Assembly (NCBI GenBank): GCA_025175895.1
Contig: CM046003.1
Coordinates: 24,077,245 to 24,141,244 of the forward strand
Source: Wurfbainia villosa
Lineage: Eukaryota > Streptophyta > Magnoliopsida > Zingiberales > Zingiberaceae
DNA: 64,000 bases
Reading direction: 5' to 3'
Shown here: positions 45,204 to 56,962 of the stretch, in pieces
Layout: each line of letters begins with the position of its first letter
How positions within the stretch are numbered: the stretch's first letter is position 1
The notes under the pieces: model-generated
Told to the model about the DNA's origin: nothing
What the model saw: only the letters and a program-made list of their open reading frames with translations
The model's database searches: none
Program-made: the position numbers and the translations under genes

Positions 45204-46817
45204 TGCTGATGATTGATTAGGGATCATATGTATCATATTTCATTAATAATAGGCAAGGTTTGCTTATTATATTATTCCTTATCTCTGCTATATGAATAAT
45301 ATAATAGTGTCCTTGAATAGTAGGTTCAGGTTTATAGCATATCAATTGGTTAAATTGATAGTAAGAGTCTATAGACATATATATATATATAACACTACTC
45401 TTAACTATTCCTAGTCGAGTATTAATATGCAAGGACAATATTAATGCGTAGAGACTAGCTTGTAGATCAATTGATGACTTAATCTCACAAGTCATGTATA
45501 TGTGATATCAAGTTGACACATGGGTACATATTAGAGACGATGTACTGAATTGACCCGCCATGAGAATGTTTCATGGATCGTTACTTGAGTGTCATAAACA
45601 TTCAAATGTGACTATTGGTATGAATAGTCCTTAGACCTGAAGTCACTATGGTTCCCTACATAATGAGTTATATACTTTGGCTTCGTCAAATGTCACCCGT
45701 AATAGGGTGATTATAAAGGCGATCACTGGGTATGCAATAAGTTATGCGAAGGGATGTGAGTGATGTAGATGGAATCTATCCCTTCCATATAACGGAAGTG
45801 ATATCTATGGGCCCCTTGATAGAGTAGGACTGCTAAAATGCATGGCCATGCTCAAATAAGTCAATATGAGATATTGAGCTTATTTGGTTGAGTAGTCTAC
45901 TTGGAGATCAAGAAACTCATCATTGATCAATCTAGATATCAAAGATAGAAGGATTGAGTCATACAAGATAGTAGTCATGGAAAGGTTATGTCGGATCTCG
46001 ACATTCTCATCACTTGGGTAGCAATGATGTATTACTAGATGTCGCTCATTGCTTATGTCTCAAAAAGGGTTTTAGAAATATTACCAAGGTTACAAGAACC
46101 TATTGGGTCACACTCTTAGGACATGTGAGCTGGAGATGGCTTATGTGATGAGTCATTGGGCCATCGGATTGAGTCTAATGTAGATTAGACTCATTTGGTG
46201 GGACTCAAGGTATACCCAATGAATTTGACTCAAGTTAGACTTAAGTCAAATTCGGATTGAGTAGGACTCAAGGTATACCCGATGAATCTGACTTGAGTTA
46301 GATTCAAGTCAAATTCGGATTGAGTGAGACTCACCATTAAGAACGGTTGCATTATAATTAAGATAAAATTAATGAATTATTAATTCCATGGAAACTAAGA
46401 GTCACAAACCCTTCATATTCAATGGTTGAATATAAAAAGGGGATTGGATGAGACTTTGGTTGACGTTGTGGTTTTGTTGTTGCTTGAGTGTGATCTTCTT
46501 CTCCTTCTTCTTCTACCTTTTTGGCTGAACCAACACCTTGTGGCTAACACCATAGTTTGGTTCCTCTTCATCTCATGGTTCGTGTGGATACCATGGAGGC
46601 GCGGACATCTTGACCGCACTGAGATCCAGACACCTTGAACACAAGTGTTGCTGATGGGATTGCGAATGGCTCACATCGAAGGTAACTACGATTCTCATAG
46701 GATAGAATCGATCAAATGAGTATGGTTTTCGCATGGATCTCTGGAGGGATCCTATTTTTCTGCTGCTTATGTGCTTGAAAAATATTTCCGAGGCGCATAG
46801 ATTCTCGCAATTTCGCC
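45204..46817 (+). mobile_element. Probable solo LTR of another copia family inside E7
   Basis: The segment interrupts the E7 leader and gag, has no coding content, and ends with a pyrimidine-rich, TATA-containing part (TATAAAAAGGGG near 46431) like a copia LTR. AAAGA occurs on both sides (45199-45203 and 46818-46822). However, the implied ends TGCTG and TTCGCC are not a canonical TG/CA pair, so the borders may be a few bases off. Repeated GACTCAAGGTATACCC.ATGAAT units occur at 46203-46290. Confidence 0.5.
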
Positions 46818-46822
46818 AAAGA

Positions 46823-47332
46823 AACAACCTACCTTAGGAATAGAATCCTTTTGTTTAAGCAAGGTCACAAAGAGACTCGTCGAAGCTTGGAAAAGACTCC
46901 AAGAGTCGATTCTTCGATGGCACATCATGGATTACATGATTGATTACTCATCCATATTTTTTACTCCGGAATCTCCAGCTCATCCAAGGAACTCTTGGAC
47001 ACAACCGCAGGAGGGGTATTGATTAAAAGGAACATGGACGAAACCTATCGCGTTATAAAAACAGTGGTATGGACCCTTCAAATGTGGGCATATAGCGAAC
47101 AGGATTTTCAAGAGTCTTCCCCTGCAAAGGAGCTAGGCAAGCTTGAGGTGGCTTGCCAAGAACAGGGTGAAGGCAAGGAGAGATAGTACTGGGTGGGAGA
47201 AGCTTCCCTGTCCTCAGGATCTGAAGAAGAAGAAGAACCGAAGCAGGTGGAGATAGAAAAACACCCAAGTCCCGACATGAAACCACTTCCCCCGAATCTC
47301 AGGTATGAATTTTTGGCCCAGCTTCAACTTAT
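46823..47332 (+). pseudogene. E7 gag remnant (Athila-like Ty3/gypsy)
   Basis: RLVEAWKRLQE (near 46873-46905), SSKELLDTTAGG and DETYRVIKTVV (46995 onward) match the conserved Gag segment of Athila-type elements. A T-run near 46955 shifts the frame. The sequence passes quickly into the linker before RT (KPLPPNLRYEFLA near 47280). The protease and much of Gag are therefore missing by deletion. Confidence 0.75.
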
Positions 47333-48160
47333 CTGGTGATTATAAATGACAATTTGAGTGAAGCAGAGATAAGGAAGTTGCTAGAGGTGGTCAAAACATA
47401 CAAAAAGGCACTGGGCTACACCATTGATGACATCAAGGGGATAAGCCCATCTCTCTGCATGCACAGGATAGTACTCGAGGACGGGTATAAGTCAACCGTG
47501 GAGCATCAGAGGCAACTTAACCTGAACCTACCGGAGGTTGTGAAGAAAGAAGTGCTTAAACTATTGGATGCTGGAATAATCTATCCAATTTCAGATAGTG
47601 AGTGAGTAAGTCTAGTGCACGTAGTCCCAAATAAGGGAGGAACTACGGTAGTTAAAAATAAAGAAAATGAGTTGATCCCTATTCAAATGGTAACACGATA
47701 GAGAATGTGTATAGACCATCGTAAACTAAACAAGACAACAAAGAAAGATCACTTTCCCATTCCATTCATCGATCAGATGCTAGAGCATCTTGCTAAACAC
47801 TCCCATTTTTGCTATCATGATGGGTACTCAGGTTTTTTTTTTCAAATCCCTATTCACCCCAATGACCAAGAGAAGACTACCTTCACCGACTCTTATGGAA
47901 CTTTTGCATACAGAAGAATGCCCTTTGGCCTATGCAATGCCTCAACCACTTTTCAACATTGTATGACAACTATTTTTTTAGATATGATAGAACAAATCAT
48001 GGATGTATTCATGGACAATTTTTCAGTCAACGGGACAAGTTTTGATGCATGTTAAAAACCTGGCGAATGTCTTGCAGAGGTGTGAAGAGAATAGCTTGGT
48101 TTTGAATTGGGAAAAATGTCAATTCATGGTCACTGAAGGGATAGTTTTGGAACATAAGAT
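47333..48160 (+). pseudogene. E7 reverse transcriptase, N-terminal part
   Basis: The frames 47336-47605 and 47705-48055 hold the Ty3/gypsy RT blocks: LSEAEIRKLLEVVK, GYTIDDIKGISPSLCMHRI, MCIDHRKLNK, HPNDQEKTTFTDSYGTF and RRMPFGLCNA. The catalytic Y/F-M-D-D motif reads FMDN (48008-48019), so the enzyme would be inactive. Stops lie between the frames. E8 interrupts it after WEKCQFMVTEG at 48160. RT resumes at 56963. Confidence 0.88.
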
Positions 48161-50089
48161 TGTAGGGATGTATACTTAAAAGTCTATTTTTTGTATGAAC
48201 ATCTTTATTTTGAAATAAGAATCACATGATCATTGTTTGCATATTTTTATGGTTATGCAATATTGTCTAATACCTTACATTGTAGATAACATGGTGTGTG
48301 GTGTCACACGGGAGATCATGTTATCGGCTCCTTGTAAAGTATAAGTAAAGGCTCACAACCGAGATGGCTTTGGACAAACCATCGGAATGGTTGTAGTGTG
48401 ATTTGGTATTGGTTTGTCTTGACCATAGAATCACACTAGTGCACTTTGTGTGTATTGAGCAGGACCGACACAGAGGTGATTCGATTTATTGCTGACTACA
48501 TAATCGAATCGGACCTCAGATATTATTTAGTACATGCTCTTAATCCCGATATAATAACGGGCACATATACTTGGTACTCATCTCTTTGATTTACCAATGG
48601 GCGAGATTTATAGATTAAATCGATAGACTCGGTAAGTTGGGAGATGATATTATTTATATGGTGTGCCGTTGATTATAGGAGGAAACCGTGTCCTATATAT
48701 TAGGATGATGATGCCCCCTTGAGGAGCTCATAAGGTTCATCATGTAAACCCTGCAGGTGGACTTGGTCCGGCATGATGAAAAGGTTGAGTGGTACTACTC
48801 ATGGAGTTAGATGTCGATTAATTAATGGTCAGTAAATTAATTAATTGACGGACATTCGAGATCTTAAACACGGGGAGAAAATGTACAAATAATATATGGA
48901 GCCCATATTATCATATGGGGGTTGGTGAGGTAGATCAATGATGGACCTTTAGTGGATTGGACCATCATTAGTGGATCGGACTTTATGTGGGCTTGATCCA
49001 TGGGTGGCCAAGACCCAACTCCTCCTCATGGTCCCTAATGTAGCCTATTAACACCTCATGAAGTTTAGATCCAATGGATAGAAACAAAACTCTAAGATCC
49101 ATTGGTAGAGATCAAATCTCTAAGATCCGACGGTTGAGATTAAATCTCTAGATCCGACGGTTGAGATTAAATCCCTAGAACCAATGGAGGAGATTAATTC
49201 ATGACTTATCCCTAACTCTATAAAAGGAGGGCATGAGGAGTGGTCGTGGATGACATGATGAACAAGAGGAGAGCTAGGGTTTGGCGTAAGGAGCAATCCT
49301 ATTTGAGATAGGATTGGGATTAGGGTTTTGAGGCTAGGGTGGCACCAAATAAGGAAGGTTCTTTCTTCTTCTTCTTCCTCTTTGTGCCAACGTCCAGCAG
49401 CCTTTTCCATCTCTTTTCCAGCTTTGGCGGCGCCCAAGGTCCCATTCTTCTTCTCCTTAGGTGGTGGAAACAAGATATAGGGTTTCCCTTGGTGTCTTGG
49501 TAGTTTTTCACCATCTCCTTCTCCTTCTAGTTGGCCGGCGGCAAGGACTTTCATAGCTCCTTGTTGGTTGAGTTTTGGAAGGAGAAAAAGATTGTTTCTC
49601 TTCTTCCTCTTGCTTGGGAAAAGCAAGGAAGGAAGTTTTGCGATCTAGGAGCTTCGACTTTTGATGGATCGTCGCCCACACGACGTCCAAAAGGAGGAAG
49701 GTCATACATTAGAAGACCAAGAGGTATAACTATTCTTCTATCTCTTTTATTCATTGCTTGTGTTTGTTTTTCAAAATATAAGCATGTTATATTTCTGTAA
49801 ATAGGCTAAATAATACTTGGATCCCGAGTATAAACACAAAAACCGGCGATCCGGACATCGTCTATTCCGCGGCTACTCGTAGAATAGAGAATGGTCGCTT
49901 GAACAACTAGTTTGTTCAAGTGACCTCTCTAAACGAATAGCACGACGATGACTTGGTTGCTTTGGGAATCCCTTTTGTCTAGGATTAAATTTTAATTCGG
50001 GGACATCGAAGGGATCACCATGGTCAAGCAACCGAGGTGAAGGGGAAGCGAAGTTTCCCCTCACGGACTCGACAAGGGAAATCCCATCA
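48161..50089 (+). repeat. E8 5' LTR
   Basis: 1929 bp, TGTAGGGATGTATACTT to AAATCCCATCA. It has TATAAAA at 49219, about three 27-bp GACGGTTGAGATTAAATCT units near 49120-49190, and the CTTGAACAACTAGTTTGTTCAAG near-palindrome near 49899. Minus-strand ORFs at 49120-49700 recur in both LTRs only because the LTRs are repeats. Confidence 0.92.
49219..49225 (+). promoter_or_regulatory. TATA box in E8 5' LTR
   Basis: TATAAAA in AACTCTATAAAAGGAGGG. Confidence 0.6.
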
Positions 50090-50091
50090 AT

Positions 50092-50104
50092 TGGTATCAG
50101 AGCC
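50092..50104 (+). other. E8 primer-binding site
   Basis: TGGTATCAGAGCC, two bases after the LTR end CATCA. Confidence 0.92.
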
Positions 50105-51149
50105 AAGGTTTCCGGTTTTATGTGTTTAGGATTCGGTTAATTTTTATGCACTTTTTCATATATTATATGTGCCGGATAATAGTAGGATATGCGTAGTTTA
50201 ACTCTTTGGTTGCAGGCATAAGATTCGACTATTATGGCATGTGTGTGTATGTGATTGTATGTGTGTAAATGTTTATTTTGTTGAATCCTCGGGGTTGACG
50301 AGGCTAGTATTTAGTTTTTGTAAATTAAATACGGCATTGTTTAGCCGCTCTTTATTTTATTTTACTTTCGATCTAGATTTCATGTACACTCCCTCGTGGA
50401 GTATAGGATCGATGGATGTAAATTAAAATAGGTTTTAGTCTCGGCTCGGATCTCCGGAGGGCTTGTACATGGCGTAGGAGGAGCGGACGAGATGGCGATG
50501 CGACGGGAGCCATATTGAAGACAAAGGCCATAATAGTTGGAAAATAATTTATTTTTCATATTTATTGCTTTTTGTTTGATATGCATGTCGTAGGAAAATT
50601 CCTCATTTTTAATTTACTAAGTGGGAGAGGGATATTTTAATTAATTCCCGCGGCCTCCATTACAATTTGACGTGTGATGCAACAAACTTGCGTGTTGGCT
50701 CTGAGTGCCTTCCTCCCTGTGGATGAGTTTTCTTTGCGGATCACTAGGTCAAATAATGGTTATAGGAAATTATCTAGGAGCATGTGTACTTCCACAACGG
50801 TAAGGCACATAATCCGAAATAATTCTCTTAGTATCGTGTAATGGTGCACACTTAGATGCAAATAAAAGTATCCTCCCCATCGGAGTCACTGCTTTTATTT
50901 GTAGGGCCAAAGAGGAACCAACTATTAATTTTATTTGTCAAAAAGTAAGGTTGACAAGATAATAAAATTAATGGGTAAAATCTCCTCTTACAAATGTAGA
51001 ATTCAGATATCGTCCACACTATTGCGTGGCATGCGATATTCTCGGTGTTTTGAGGTGTTGGTTGATTTTAAAATTTTATTGTTTGAGGAATCAATAATTT
51101 TTTGAAATCTAATGTTTTGATTTATGTGATTCTTAGGTTTTCTTTCAAA
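50105..51149 (+). mobile_element. E8 untranslated leader
   Basis: About 1 kb between the primer site and the gag ATG with no supported gene or clear tandem repeat. Confidence 0.6.
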
Positions 51150-51935
51150 ATGACTTTCAACCCACTTGCTGTGATACTGAAAGAGAACAAACTTACTGGA
51201 TCCAACTATGTAGATTGGAAGAGGAATCTAGATATTGTCTTAACTACTGAGGAATACAAATATGTACTCCTCGAAGAGTGCCCTCCCAAGCCTGCAGATG
51301 ATTCTGGGGAAAAGGAGAGAGAGAGCTATAGGAAGTGGAACAAGGCCGATGAGATGGCACGGTGTTACATTTTGGCATCTATGTCAAATGTACTCCAACA
51401 TCAGCATCAAGCCATGCCCACTGCCTATGATATGATGCTCAATCTCAAGGAGCTTTTTGGACACCAGAATCGGGCTGCGAGGCAAGAGGCCATGAGAAAC
51501 TTGATGACGACCACCATGATCGAGGGAACACCCGTGAGGGATCATGTTCTCAAGATGATGGCTCATTTGAATGAGCTGGAGGTCCTAGGAGCTGAGATCG
51601 ATGGGGAAACCCAGGTCGATATCATACTCCAGTCTCTGCCTAGGAGTTTTGAGCAGTTTCGCCTCAACTACAACATGAACAAGAGGTTGTATTCATTGGC
51701 GGAACTTCTGACAGAACTCCAGGCGGCAGAGGGACTATTTCGTCAGAGTGCTCAGGTGCATGCCGTGATGACCCAGAAGGTTTCTGCTTCTAAGCCGAAA
51801 CAAACCGGGGCAAAGGCGGTGGGAGGTACTCAGGGAGGAGTGAAGAAGCCGAAAGGCAACTGCTTCACTTGTGATGGACCGACATCGAAGAAGGATCGCC
51901 TAACCGCAAGAACAAAGGTATATCTTTTGGACTAG
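51150..51935 (+). pseudogene. E8 gag, capsid part open, zinc knuckle destroyed
   Basis: The start at 51150 (MTFNPLAVILKENKLTGSNY) is chosen because it begins the conserved domain; the ORF extends 16 codons upstream. The UBN2-type capsid is complete (KELFGHQNRAARQEAM, LPRSFEQFRLNYNMNK, LTELQAAEGLFR). The zinc knuckle starts GNCFTC but indels follow, so the His and last Cys are lost and the frame ends LLD at 51935. The continuation is in another frame at 51956. Confidence 0.88.
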
Positions 51936-51944
51936 TCGTTGAAA

Positions 51945-52711
51945 CATGTTTAGCGGTGTTATCTACCGGCACCTGGTGTGTAGATACGGGAGCCACTGAT
52001 CATGTCTGCAATACTTTGCAGGGGTTCCAGGAAACCAGACGACTGGCTGAAGGGGAGATTACCGTGTACTTGGGCGATGCCACAAAGGTGGCGGCTGTTG
52101 CAGTGGGAGACGTTCATTTATCTTTTGAGAAAAATAAACTTTTGGTTCTTAAGAATTGCCTTTATGTACCCTTATTTAGAAAGAATTTAATTTCAGTTTC
52201 TAAATTGTTTATGGATGGATATTCTATTTCTTTTAATGACAGAGTTGTTATAAGAAGGAATAGGGACATTATCTGTTCGGGTACATTGATAGGAAATTTG
52301 TACACACTTGAACCAAAACCTCCCACGATGCAAATTGAAGTTAATAACTCATCTTCTAAATCCAATAAGAGAAAAGAACCTTCGAAGATGAACCAAACAT
52401 ATCTTTGGCATCTTAGGCTTGGTCACATTAACCTAAGCAGATTTCAAAGGTTGATAGCTGATGGACCTTTGGGCTCATTAGTGGTGGAGGATCTCCCAAC
52501 CTGTGAATCTTGCTTGGAGGGTAAGATGACCAAGAGGCCTTTCAAGGCCAAGGGGTATAGAGCCAAAGATGTGTTAGAATTGGTTCATTCTGATTTGTGT
52601 GGTCCTATGTCTATCCAAGCTAGAGGTGGTTTTGAATATTTCGTCTCTTTTATAGACGATTATTCAAGATATGGATGCATTTACTTGATGCGCGCAAGTC
52701 CAATGCTTTGA
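51945..52711 (+). pseudogene. E8 protease and integrase N-terminal part
   Basis: WCVDTGATDHVCN is the protease active site (D-T-G). FRKNLISVSKLFMDGY closes the domain. The integrase zinc domain is complete: HLRLGHINLSRFQR with CESCLEGKM. The core begins with LVHSDLCGPMS (first Asp). The frame is lost near 52690, where two short deletions follow YLMR. Confidence 0.88.
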
Positions 52712-52724
52712 CAGGTTCAAAGAA

Positions 52725-53578
52725 TTCAAGGCTGATGTGGAGAACCGTCAAGGTAAAAGTATCATGACCCTACGATCTGATCGTGGTGGTGAATACCTCT
52801 TGGGAGAGTTTAGGAATTACTTATCAGAGGCTGGGATTCAATCCCAATTATGCACTCGCACACCCCAGCAGAATGGTGTAGCAGAGCGAAGGAATATGAC
52901 TCTTATGGAGATGGTTAGATCAATGATGAGTTATTCTGACTTGCCAGATTCGTTCTGGGGATATGCTCTAGATACGGCGGTATACATTCTGAACTTGGTT
53001 CCATCTAAATCAGTGCCTTCTACTCCCGTAGAATTGTGGACTGGGCGAAAGCCTAGTCTGAGACATATTCGGATATGGGAGTCGGCACATGTCTTTGAAG
53101 GCGAATCTTTGGTAAGTTGGAACCTCGTACAGAAGTGTGCATGTTTGTTGGCTACCCTAAGGGAACGAAGGGTGGTTTGTTCTATAGTCCTAGAGATCAG
53201 AAGGTGATCGTGAGTACGAATGCCAGATTTCTAGAGGAGGACTATGTGATGAACTACAAGCCCACGAGTAAAATTGTTCTGGAGGAGTTAAAAGGGGAAG
53301 TCACTTCTTTAGTACCACCGGTACAAGAGGATATACCACATGTCACTGCACCACGTGTCACAGAGGATACACAGGTGATACCTCATCGTAGTGGGAGGGT
53401 TGTGAGACAGCCTGATAGATTCATGTTCTTGGGAGAATCTTCTGATTTGGTCCCTGACGAACATGAACCTGATCCCTGGACATATGATGAGGCAATCCAA
53501 GATAAAGATGCAGTATCTTGGCAGAGTGCAATGAATGCTGAGATTGAATCTATGGATTCAAATCAGTGCAGGAGCTAG
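52725..53578 (+). pseudogene. E8 integrase core, C-terminal part and linker
   Basis: Two overlapping frames (52737-53207 and 53117-53578) continue the integrase: LRSDRGGEYL (second Asp), NGVAERRNMT (Glu), SFWGYALDTAVYILN and VCMFVGYPKGTKGG, then a linker with RSGRVVRQPDRFMFLGE that precedes RT. The triad residues are all present, but the frame changes near 53110 and again after 53578. Confidence 0.87.
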
Positions 53579-54470
53579 TAGAACCACCCGATGGTGTAAA
53601 ACCATTGGATGCAAGTGGATCTACAAAAAGAGAGGATTAGATGGAAGGTTGAGACTCAAAGCGCAGGCTTGTTGCTAAGGGGTATACTGTAAAGAGGGTA
53701 TCGACATGAGGAGACCTTTTCACGCAGAGCTCATGCTTAAGTCTATCCGATTCTCTTATGCATAGCAGCTCATATGGATTATGAGGTGTGGCAGATGTAT
53801 GTCAAGACAGCTTTCCTTAATGGAAGTCTTGAGGAAAACATCTACATGAAGCAACCAGAGGGATTCATTGCTAAGGGCAAAGAGCATCTTGTATGTAAGC
53901 TTAATCGGTCCATTTATGGATTGAAGCAAGCTTCGAGGTCTTGGAACATCCGATGTGATGAGGTGATCCAAATTCTTATGGATTTATTAAAAGTCCGGAT
54001 GAGTCTTGTATATACAAGAGATGTGACGGAAACGTAGTGGTATTTCTTGTACTATACGTAGATGACATTTTGTTGATTGGCAACAATATCAAGGTGTTAT
54101 CGGACGTAAGGGTATAGTTGTCCAAACAGTTTGATATGAAGGACTTGGGAGAAGTTGGACACATCCTTGGGATCAAGGTTATAAGGGATCGCAGGAAAAG
54201 GATGTTGTGCTTATCCCAAGCTTCATACATAGACACGATTATGGAGCGTTTTAGCATGCAGAACTCCAAGAAGGGTTTTCTACCTTTCAGGCATGGAGTT
54301 TCTTTATCTAAGGAGATGTGTCCTAGATCATCTGAGGAGATAGAGGAGATGAAGGCGGTTCCTTATGCTTCGGCAGTAGGAAGCCTCATGTATGCGATAT
54401 GCATGAGACCAGATATCTATTGTCGTGGGCATGGTCCAGATATCGTAGTAATCCAGATGTGACATTGGAT
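53579..54470 (+). pseudogene. E8 reverse transcriptase remnant
   Basis: Pieces include VKTAFLNGSLEENIYMKQPEG (53774 frame), YGLKQASRSWN and the YVDD motif at 54055-54066. DLGEVGHILGIKVIRDR and ASAVGSLMYAICMRPDI follow in the 54118 frame. At least three frame changes occur, and part of the N-terminal blocks near 53580-53760 is scrambled by short deletions. Confidence 0.85.
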
Positions 54471-55022
54471 CGACTGTAAAGCATATATCAAGTACCGAGA
54501 AGGACTAGGATTATATGGTTTACCGTGCACTAATTACTCTGGGTTACACTGATTCGACTTCCAATGATAGGGATAACAGAAGTCTACCTCGTGTTTTGTG
54601 TTTACTTTGGGAGGTTGAGCCATTGTAATGGAGGAGTGTCACAAAAGTGCATGGCGACTCCACCATGGAAGTAGCATGTGGCACCTCCGAGGCGCCAAAG
54701 AAGTCAGATGGCTCAGAACTTCCTCGATGGACTTGGATGTGATTCCTGGTTTGCCCAGAACTATCACAATTTATTGTGATAATAGTGGTGCAGTTGCAAA
54801 CTCGAAGGAACCACGAGCCCATAAGGCTAGTAAACACATAGAGCGCAAGTACCACCTGATACGAGAAATCGAAAGGAGGAGAAGTTGTCGGGCCAAGATT
54901 GCATCGGAGGATAACCCGCAGATCCTTCACTAAGGCCCTTCCTAGCGAGAGCTTTTGATAGGCATGTGGAGGGAATGGGGATCGGATGTATGGCACTGAG
55001 GACAAAGATAGTCTTTTAGTAT
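54471..55022 (+). pseudogene. E8 RNase H remnant
   Basis: ITIYCDNSGAVANSKEPRAHK and KHIERKYHLIREI (54628 frame) are typical of copia RNase H C-terminal blocks. Later text in other frames leads to the end of pol near 54990. Broken by several shifts. Confidence 0.82.
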
Positions 55023-55033
55023 ATGTGGGAGAT
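55023..55033 (+). other. E8 polypurine tract
   Basis: ATGTGGGAGAT immediately before the 3' LTR start TGTAGTTATG. Confidence 0.65.
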
Positions 55034-56925
55034 TGTAGTTATGTATACTTAAAAGTCTATTTTTTTTATTAACATCTTTATTTTGAAATAAGAATCACAT
55101 GATCATTGTTTGCATATTTTTATGGTTATGCAATATTGTCTAATACCTTACATTGTAGATAACATGGTGTGTGGTGTCACACGGGAGATCATGTTATCGG
55201 CTCCTTGTAAAGTATAAGTAAAGGCTCACAACCGAGATGGCTTTGGACAAACCATCGGAATGGTTGTAGTGTGATTTGGTATTGGTTTGTCTTGACCATA
55301 GAATCACACTAGTGCACTTTGTGTGTATTGAGCAGATGACAGAGGTGATTCGATTTATTGCGACTACATAATCAATCGACCTCGATATTATTTAGTACAT
55401 GCTCTTAATCCCTATATAATAAACGGCACATATACTTAGAAATCATCTCTTTGAATTACCAATGGGCTAGATTTATAGATTAAATCGATAGACTAAGTTG
55501 GGAGATGATATTATTTATATGGTGTGCCGTTGATTATAGGAGGAAACCGTGTCCTATATATTAGGATGATGATGTCCCCTTGCGGAGCTCATAAGGTTCA
55601 TCATGTAAACCCTGCAGGTGGACTTGGTCTTGCATGATGAAAAGGTTGAGTGGTACTACTCAAGGAGTTAGATGTTGATTAATTAATGGTCAGTAAATTA
55701 ATTAATCGACGGACATTCGAGATCTTAAACACGGGGAGAAAATGTACACATAATATATGGAGCCCATATTATCATATGGGGGTTGGGATTGGACCATCAT
55801 TAGTGGATCGGACTTTATGTGGGCTTGATCCATGGGTGGCCAAGACCCAACTCCTCCTCATGGTCCCTAATGTAGCCTATTAACACCTCATGAAGTTTAG
55901 ATCCAATGGATAGAAACAAAACTCTAAGATCCATTGGTAGAGATCAAATCTCTAAGATCCGACGGTTGAGATTAAATCTCTAGATCCGACGGTTGAGATT
56001 AAATCCCTAGAACCAATGGAGGAGATTAATTCATGACTTATCCCTAACTCTATAAAAGGAGGGCATGAGGAGTGGTCGTGGATGACATGATGAACAAGAG
56101 GAGAGCTAGGGTTTGGGCGGCAAGGAGCAATCCTATTTGAGATAGGATTGGGATTAGGGTTTTGAGGCTAGGGTGGCACCAAATAAGGAAGGTTCTTTCT
56201 CTCTTCTTCTTCCTCTTTGTGCCAACGTCCAGCAGCCTTTTCCATCTCTTTTCCAGCTTTGGCCGGTGCCCAAGGTCCCCTTCTTCTTCTCCTTAGGTGG
56301 TGGAAACAAGATATAGGGTTTCCCTTGGTGTCTTGGTAGTTTTCCACCATCTCCTTCTCCTTCTAGTTGGCCGGCGGCAAGGACTTTCATAGCTCCTTGT
56401 TGGTTGAGTTTTGGAAGGAGAAAAAGATTGTTTCTCTTCTTCCTCTTGCTTGGGAAAAGCAAGGAAGGAAGTTTTGCGATCTAGGAGCTTCGACTTTTGG
56501 TGGATCGTCGCCCACACGACATCCAAAAGGAGGAAGGTCATACATTAGAAGACCAAGAGGTATAACTATTCTTCTATCTCTTTTATTCATTGCTTGTGTT
56601 TGTTTTTCAAAATATAAGCATGTTATATTTCTGTAAATAGGCTAAATAATACTTGGATCCCGAGTATAAACACAAAAACCGGCGATCCGGACATCGTCTA
56701 TTCCGCGGCTACTCGTAGAATAGAGAATGGTCGCTTGAACAACTAGTTTGTTCAAGTGACCTCTCTAAATGAATAGCACGACGATGACTTGGTTGCTTTT
56801 GGAATCCCTTTTGTCTAGGATTAAATTTTAATCCGGGGACATCGAAGGGATCACCATGGTCAAGCAACCGAGGTGAAGGGGAAGCGAAGTTTCCCCTCAC
56901 GGACTCGACAAGGGAAATCCCTTCA
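55034..56925 (+). repeat. E8 3' LTR
   Basis: Direct repeat of 48161-50089, about 1892 bp. A gap of ~20 bp and many 1-3-bp deletions cluster at 55335-55500. TATAAAA is at 56051. Confidence 0.92.
56051..56057 (+). promoter_or_regulatory. TATA box in E8 3' LTR
   Basis: TATAAAA in AACTCTATAAAAGGAGGG, as at 49219. Confidence 0.55.
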
Positions 56926-56957
56926 ATTGGTATCAGAGCTTCCGGGCAAAACCATCA
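56926..56957 (+). other. Extra 32 bp with primer-site copy at the E8 right end
   Basis: After the LTR end CTTCA come AT, TGGTATCAGAGC (56928-56939) and TTCCGGGCAAAACCATCA, then the AAGAT duplication. The extra stretch still ends in CA. An LTR normally meets the duplication directly. Confidence 0.75.
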
Positions 56958-56962
56958 AAGAT

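Larger units (their letters stand above)
48161..56957 (+). mobile_element. E8: full-length Ty1/copia retrotransposon nested in E7
   Basis: LTRs at 48161-50089 and 55034-56925, a primer site, gag, protease, integrase, RT, RNase H and a purine tract are in copia order. AAGAT stands on both sides (48156-48160 and 56958-56962), and the E7 RT reading resumes directly after it. At the right end 32 extra bases (56926-56957) stand between the LTR end and the duplication, beginning with a copy of the primer site. Coding regions have several frameshifts. Confidence 0.92.

Noticed and set aside
46419..46638. Leu- or Arg-rich ORFs on both strands
   Set aside because: They arise from a CTTCTTCTC pyrimidine tract in a probable LTR; no conserved domain.
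49120..49754. Minus- and plus-strand ORFs recurring at 56154-56636
   Set aside because: They recur only because they lie in the two E8 LTRs; no domain and no independent support.
54544..55005. 153-codon minus-strand ORF
   Set aside because: It is antisense to the E8 RNase H region, which has clear copia motifs on the plus strand.
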